Part shown: in pieces, positions 61,618 through 64,000 of the stretch
How the letters are laid out: every line of letters begins with the position of its first letter
Position numbering within the stretch: position 1 is the first letter of the stretch
From: CAYQQQ01 sp964420125
GTDB lineage: Bacteria; Actinomycetota; Acidimicrobiia; Acidimicrobiales; Microtrichaceae
DNA length: 64,000 nucleotides
NCBI GenBank assembly: GCA_964420125.1
Contig: CAYQQQ010000012.1
Span: forward strand, 1-64,000
Reading direction: 5' to 3'
Program-made: the position numbers and the translations under genes
The notes under the pieces: model-generated
Told to the model about the DNA's origin: nothing
Database searches by the model: none
Seen by the model: only the letters and a program-made list of their open reading frames with translations

Positions 61618-63562
61618 GCGGCTCCCCCGCAGCGCCTCTCCGAGCCAGTCGGCGCTGGAACCAGCCGGGTCGATGGAGCCGCACGAGCTGCCCGGCGGTC
61701 TCGCCGAGGGACCTGGCCCATCCGATCACCAGGGGATCGTCGGTGATGTAGACGATCTGCACTCGCACCGCAGCTGCCATCATCGCCTCGAGTGCCGCCG
61801 TCGCGTGAACGCCCAGCGGCCGGAAGGTGTCCGCCAGGACGACGGGAACCGGATCGGCCGCCGGGGGATCCACGAGCGGCCCGAGGTGCGTGACCACGAC
61901 CGGGACGTCGGCGGCGGTGTAGGCGCTGAGGTCCTCATGTTGTAGGGCGGCGAGCTCGGCCTCCGCGGCCGCCACCCCGGAGGCCGCTGCCAACGCCTGG
62001 CGCTCCACCTCGGTGGACTCCTCGGCAGCCTCCTCGTGCTGTCCCTGAGCTGCCTGGATCAGCGGGGCGAGCGCTGCGGCCGTCTCCCCACGTGCTGCGA
62101 GCTCCCCACGGAGGCTCTCTGCCTCCTCCATCGCCCGTGCGCGCCAGCCGTCGAAGCGCTCGATCTCACCGACCACCTCCGATCGCTGCTGATCCGCTGC
62201 GGCCACCGCCGCCCTGAGGCGTGCACCGAGGCCCACCAGCTCGTCGGGGACCGCGGGGATCTGTCGGATGCTCTCCAGCGACAGCGACTCGACGTCCATC
62301 CCCGCCAGCTCCCGGAACCGCTCCCGAAGCGCCGCGCGCTCCTCGGTGAGCTGGTGTCGTATGGCAGCCGCACGCTCCCGCGCGGCCACCAGGACCTCCC
62401 CGGCCGCCACCGTCTCCGCCCGGACCTGCTCGAGGGTCGCGCTCACCGCATCGCCGACCGATCGGGTCGAAAGGGCGATCGTGTAGTCCAGATAGGACGC
62501 GAAGCCGTAGCGGGCGGTCACCTCTCCCTCGCGGGCGACCGCCTCTTCCAACGCCCGGCCACGGGCCCCGGCACGCTGCGAGTGCGCCTCGTCGATCTCC
62601 CGACGAGCCTGCTCCACCAGCACCCCTGAGGCGGAGAGCTCTTCGAGGGCGGCGAGCCGATGCGCCAGCTCGTCGTGGCAGGCGCGGGCGATTGTGACGT
62701 CCGGATCCTCCTCCACACCCACCGAGGCCTGATCGTTCCAGCGCTGCTCCAGTCCGGAGATCTCGTCGCGCAGCTCCGCCACCACCGGATCCGACGGCGC
62801 TCGCCCCGCGCCGACCGCCACCAACCAGCTGTCGATCGCTCCTGCCAGCTCCTCGTCCATCAGGCCGCAGCGGTGTGCACGAGCGACGAGCTGGCGCTCG
62901 GCAGCGACGTCCTGGCCCAACCGGAGCCTGCGACCGGAACCCTCCACCGGATCGAGTGCGCGCAGGACCGCCGGCAGCGTGACGGTCTGCTCCGCAAGCT
63001 GCTCACCCAGCGCCACCACACGCTCCTGCTGGGCGACGAGACCGGCCTCAGCCTCCCCGAGGGCGCGATCCCCCGAGGTGATCCGCTCGCGCAGCTCGAC
63101 CAGCTGGCGCTGGGTGGCATCCTGCTCCTCGGTCCCCACGCGCACCGCGGCCTCGGTGGCCTGGAGCCGGCGTGAGAGCTGCTCGCGCACGTGCGCCAGT
63201 CGCTGCGACTCGGCGTGGGCGTGGTCGCGGCGCTCCAGGGCCGCCTGCACCGCGGCATCGTGGCGCTGGCGATCCGGAACGGGCAGGTCCGCGGCGGTGA
63301 CCACGAGCAGGCCCTCCCCGGGAAGGTCCAGCGACACCACGGTGGTCTGGTCGAGCGGCGAGGGGAAGCCGGAGAACTCCAGGGTGCCGACCACCTCGGT
63401 GCCGGCCAGAGCGAAGGCCCGACCGAGGACCTCGGTGAGTCGGGTGCAGGCGGGTGCGTCTCCGGTGATGACCGTGAGGCGAGGGTGCAGCACCACGTGG
63501 ATCGGCCGATCCACGTCGAGATGCACATCGACCAGCCTCACATCGACCTCCTGATCGGTCAC
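61601..63562 (-). CDS. SMC-like coiled-coil protein with degenerate ATPase heads
   Basis: A 653-residue protein. Residues ~1-95 and ~560-650 look like the two halves of an ABC-type head: VHLDVDRPIHVVLHPRLTVITGD with no clear GxxGxGKS Walker A, and late PVPVVLADTFRPLG in the Walker B position (normally hhhhDDPF). Between them is ~430 residues of Ala/Glu/Arg-rich coiled coil. This suggests an SMC/RecN/SbcC relative that lost ATP binding. No partner gene is adjacent; role unknown. Confidence 0.65.
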   Translation of the reverse strand: MTDQEVDVRLVDVHLDVDRPIHVVLHPRLTVITGDAPACTRLTEVLGRAFALAGTEVVGTLEFSGFPSPLDQTTVVSLDLPGEGLLVVTAADLPVPDRQRHDAAVQAALERRDHAHAESQRLAHVREQLSRRLQATEAAVRVGTEEQDATQRQLVELRERITSGDRALGEAEAGLVAQQERVVALGEQLAEQTVTLPAVLRALDPVEGSGRRLRLGQDVAAERQLVARAHRCGLMDEELAGAIDSWLVAVGAGRAPSDPVVAELRDEISGLEQRWNDQASVGVEEDPDVTIARACHDELAHRLAALEELSASGVLVEQARREIDEAHSQRAGARGRALEEAVAREGEVTARYGFASYLDYTIALSTRSVGDAVSATLEQVRAETVAAGEVLVAARERAAAIRHQLTEERAALRERFRELAGMDVESLSLESIRQIPAVPDELVGLGARLRAAVAAADQQRSEVVGEIERFDGWRARAMEEAESLRGELAARGETAAALAPLIQAAQGQHEEAAEESTEVERQALAAASGVAAAEAELAALQHEDLSAYTAADVPVVVTHLGPLVDPPAADPVPVVLADTFRPLGVHATAALEAMMAAAVRVQIVYITDDPLVIGWARSLGETAGQLVRLHRPGWFQRRLARRGAAGEPLNQGR

Positions 63563-63726
63563 GTCCGGTGGGCGGCGGCGGTGGGCGGCCCGACCGCCGA
63601 GCTCCTACCTTCCTTTTCGGCACGACAGGGCGCACCTTCAGTCTCCTGCAACCACGGGCTGACGCAAGCCGGGGTGCTTCGGCGATGCGGCCCTGATCCC
63701 GACCACCTCCTGCCGGACCGGTTCGC

Positions 63727-64000
63727 TCAACGCTGCCGGTTGTCCCGCAGGAGCACCTCCTGGGCGATCGTCGCCACGTGGGTGCCGTCCTCGCCGTGGA
63801 CGTGTCCCAGGGACAGTCCTCGGCCACCGGTGAAGCTGTGGCAGCTCAGGTCGTGCAGGTTCCACCGATCGGCCCGGCCGGGTCGATGGAACCAGATGGT
63901 GTGGTCGAGGCTGGCGGAGAACAGCACCCGATGGCGCACCTCGGCCGACTCCCGTCCCACCGGGTGGGTCCGGACCACCGCGTCGGTCGGCAGATCGTCG
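63727..64000 (-). CDS. tesB: Acyl-CoA thioesterase II-like protein, 5'-truncated by window edge
   Basis: C-terminal ~90 residues of a TesB-like thioesterase: FSASLDHTIWFHRPGRADRWN and SLGHVHGEDGTHVATIAQEVLLR match the second hotdog domain with the catalytic Asp in LDH. The start lies outside the window. Hydrolyses acyl-CoA; symbol by family only. Confidence 0.82.
   Translation of the reverse strand, partial: DDLPTDAVVRTHPVGRESAEVRHRVLFSASLDHTIWFHRPGRADRWNLHDLSCHSFTGGRGLSLGHVHGEDGTHVATIAQEVLLRDNRQR

Overview
The window is high-GC DNA of a free-living actinobacterium. Class III aminotransferase, DUF1800/DUF1501, WS/DGAT, DUF4436, PaaX and Rpf-type genes, many GTG starts and an HspR-type (HAIR) operator at lon fit Actinomycetota. 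The overall gene mix suggests Acidimicrobiia, but that placement is inference without a marker gene.

Layout. 1-26.9 kb is mostly chromosomal backbone: methylmalonyl-CoA mutase (mutB cut by the window edge, mutA), an aminotransferase coupled to a kinase-like protein, a membrane GGDEF-EAL protein, GNAT/DoxX/methyltransferase/GAF genes, an AI-2E-type permease, an MBL hydrolase, a PaaX-type regulator, a fatty acid desaturase, prephenate dehydratase, an exported DUF1800/DUF1501 pair, tRNA-Ser(UGA), enoyl-CoA hydratase, PPK2, Lon, tRNA-Ser(GCU) and a small Rpf-like lipoprotein. A MazF/MazE-like toxin-antitoxin module sits at 19.7-20.3 kb. It lies between two 76-bp copies of the 3' end of the enoyl-CoA hydratase gene.

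At 26.97-36.57 kb two elements lie in tandem at the 3' end of tRNA-Arg(ACG), delimited by three copies of a 45-51 bp att core. Element 1 (about 7.5 kb) has a tyrosine integrase, an excisionase-like HTH and a compact five-gene operon: RHH regulator, DNA methyltransferase with an extra C-terminal domain, small helical protein, a protein whose N-terminus repeats that extra domain, and a large protein with a Cys-Lys motif. A divergent membrane-tail protein follows. I think this is an undescribed methyltransferase-centred defence or restriction system. Element 2 (about 2.1 kb) has no integrase and carries only a nucleotidyltransferase/winged-helix pair resembling a type IV toxin-antitoxin. Beyond it lie a VapBC-like PIN module, a truncated integrase and a Ser/Thr kinase that has lost most of its kinase domain, the debris of an older insertion.

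39.5-64 kb is backbone again: a beta-propeller lipoprotein, a cluster of two VOC proteins, a STAS-like peptide and an ECF sigma factor, an FAD oxidoreductase, an MMPL transporter, WS/DGAT, an esterase lipoprotein, two SDRs, a GH43-like lipoprotein, a molybdenum bis-PGD oxidoreductase, modBC with an HTH-TOBE regulator (no modA), a TSUP permease, a nitrobindin-like protein, a DUF2007-like protein, a DUF4436 protein, an SMC-like coiled-coil protein and a partial TesB-type thioesterase. The molybdate transporter and regulator next to the molybdoenzyme suggest joint cofactor supply. Acyl-CoA, wax-ester and propionyl-CoA genes suggest lipid-rich metabolism.
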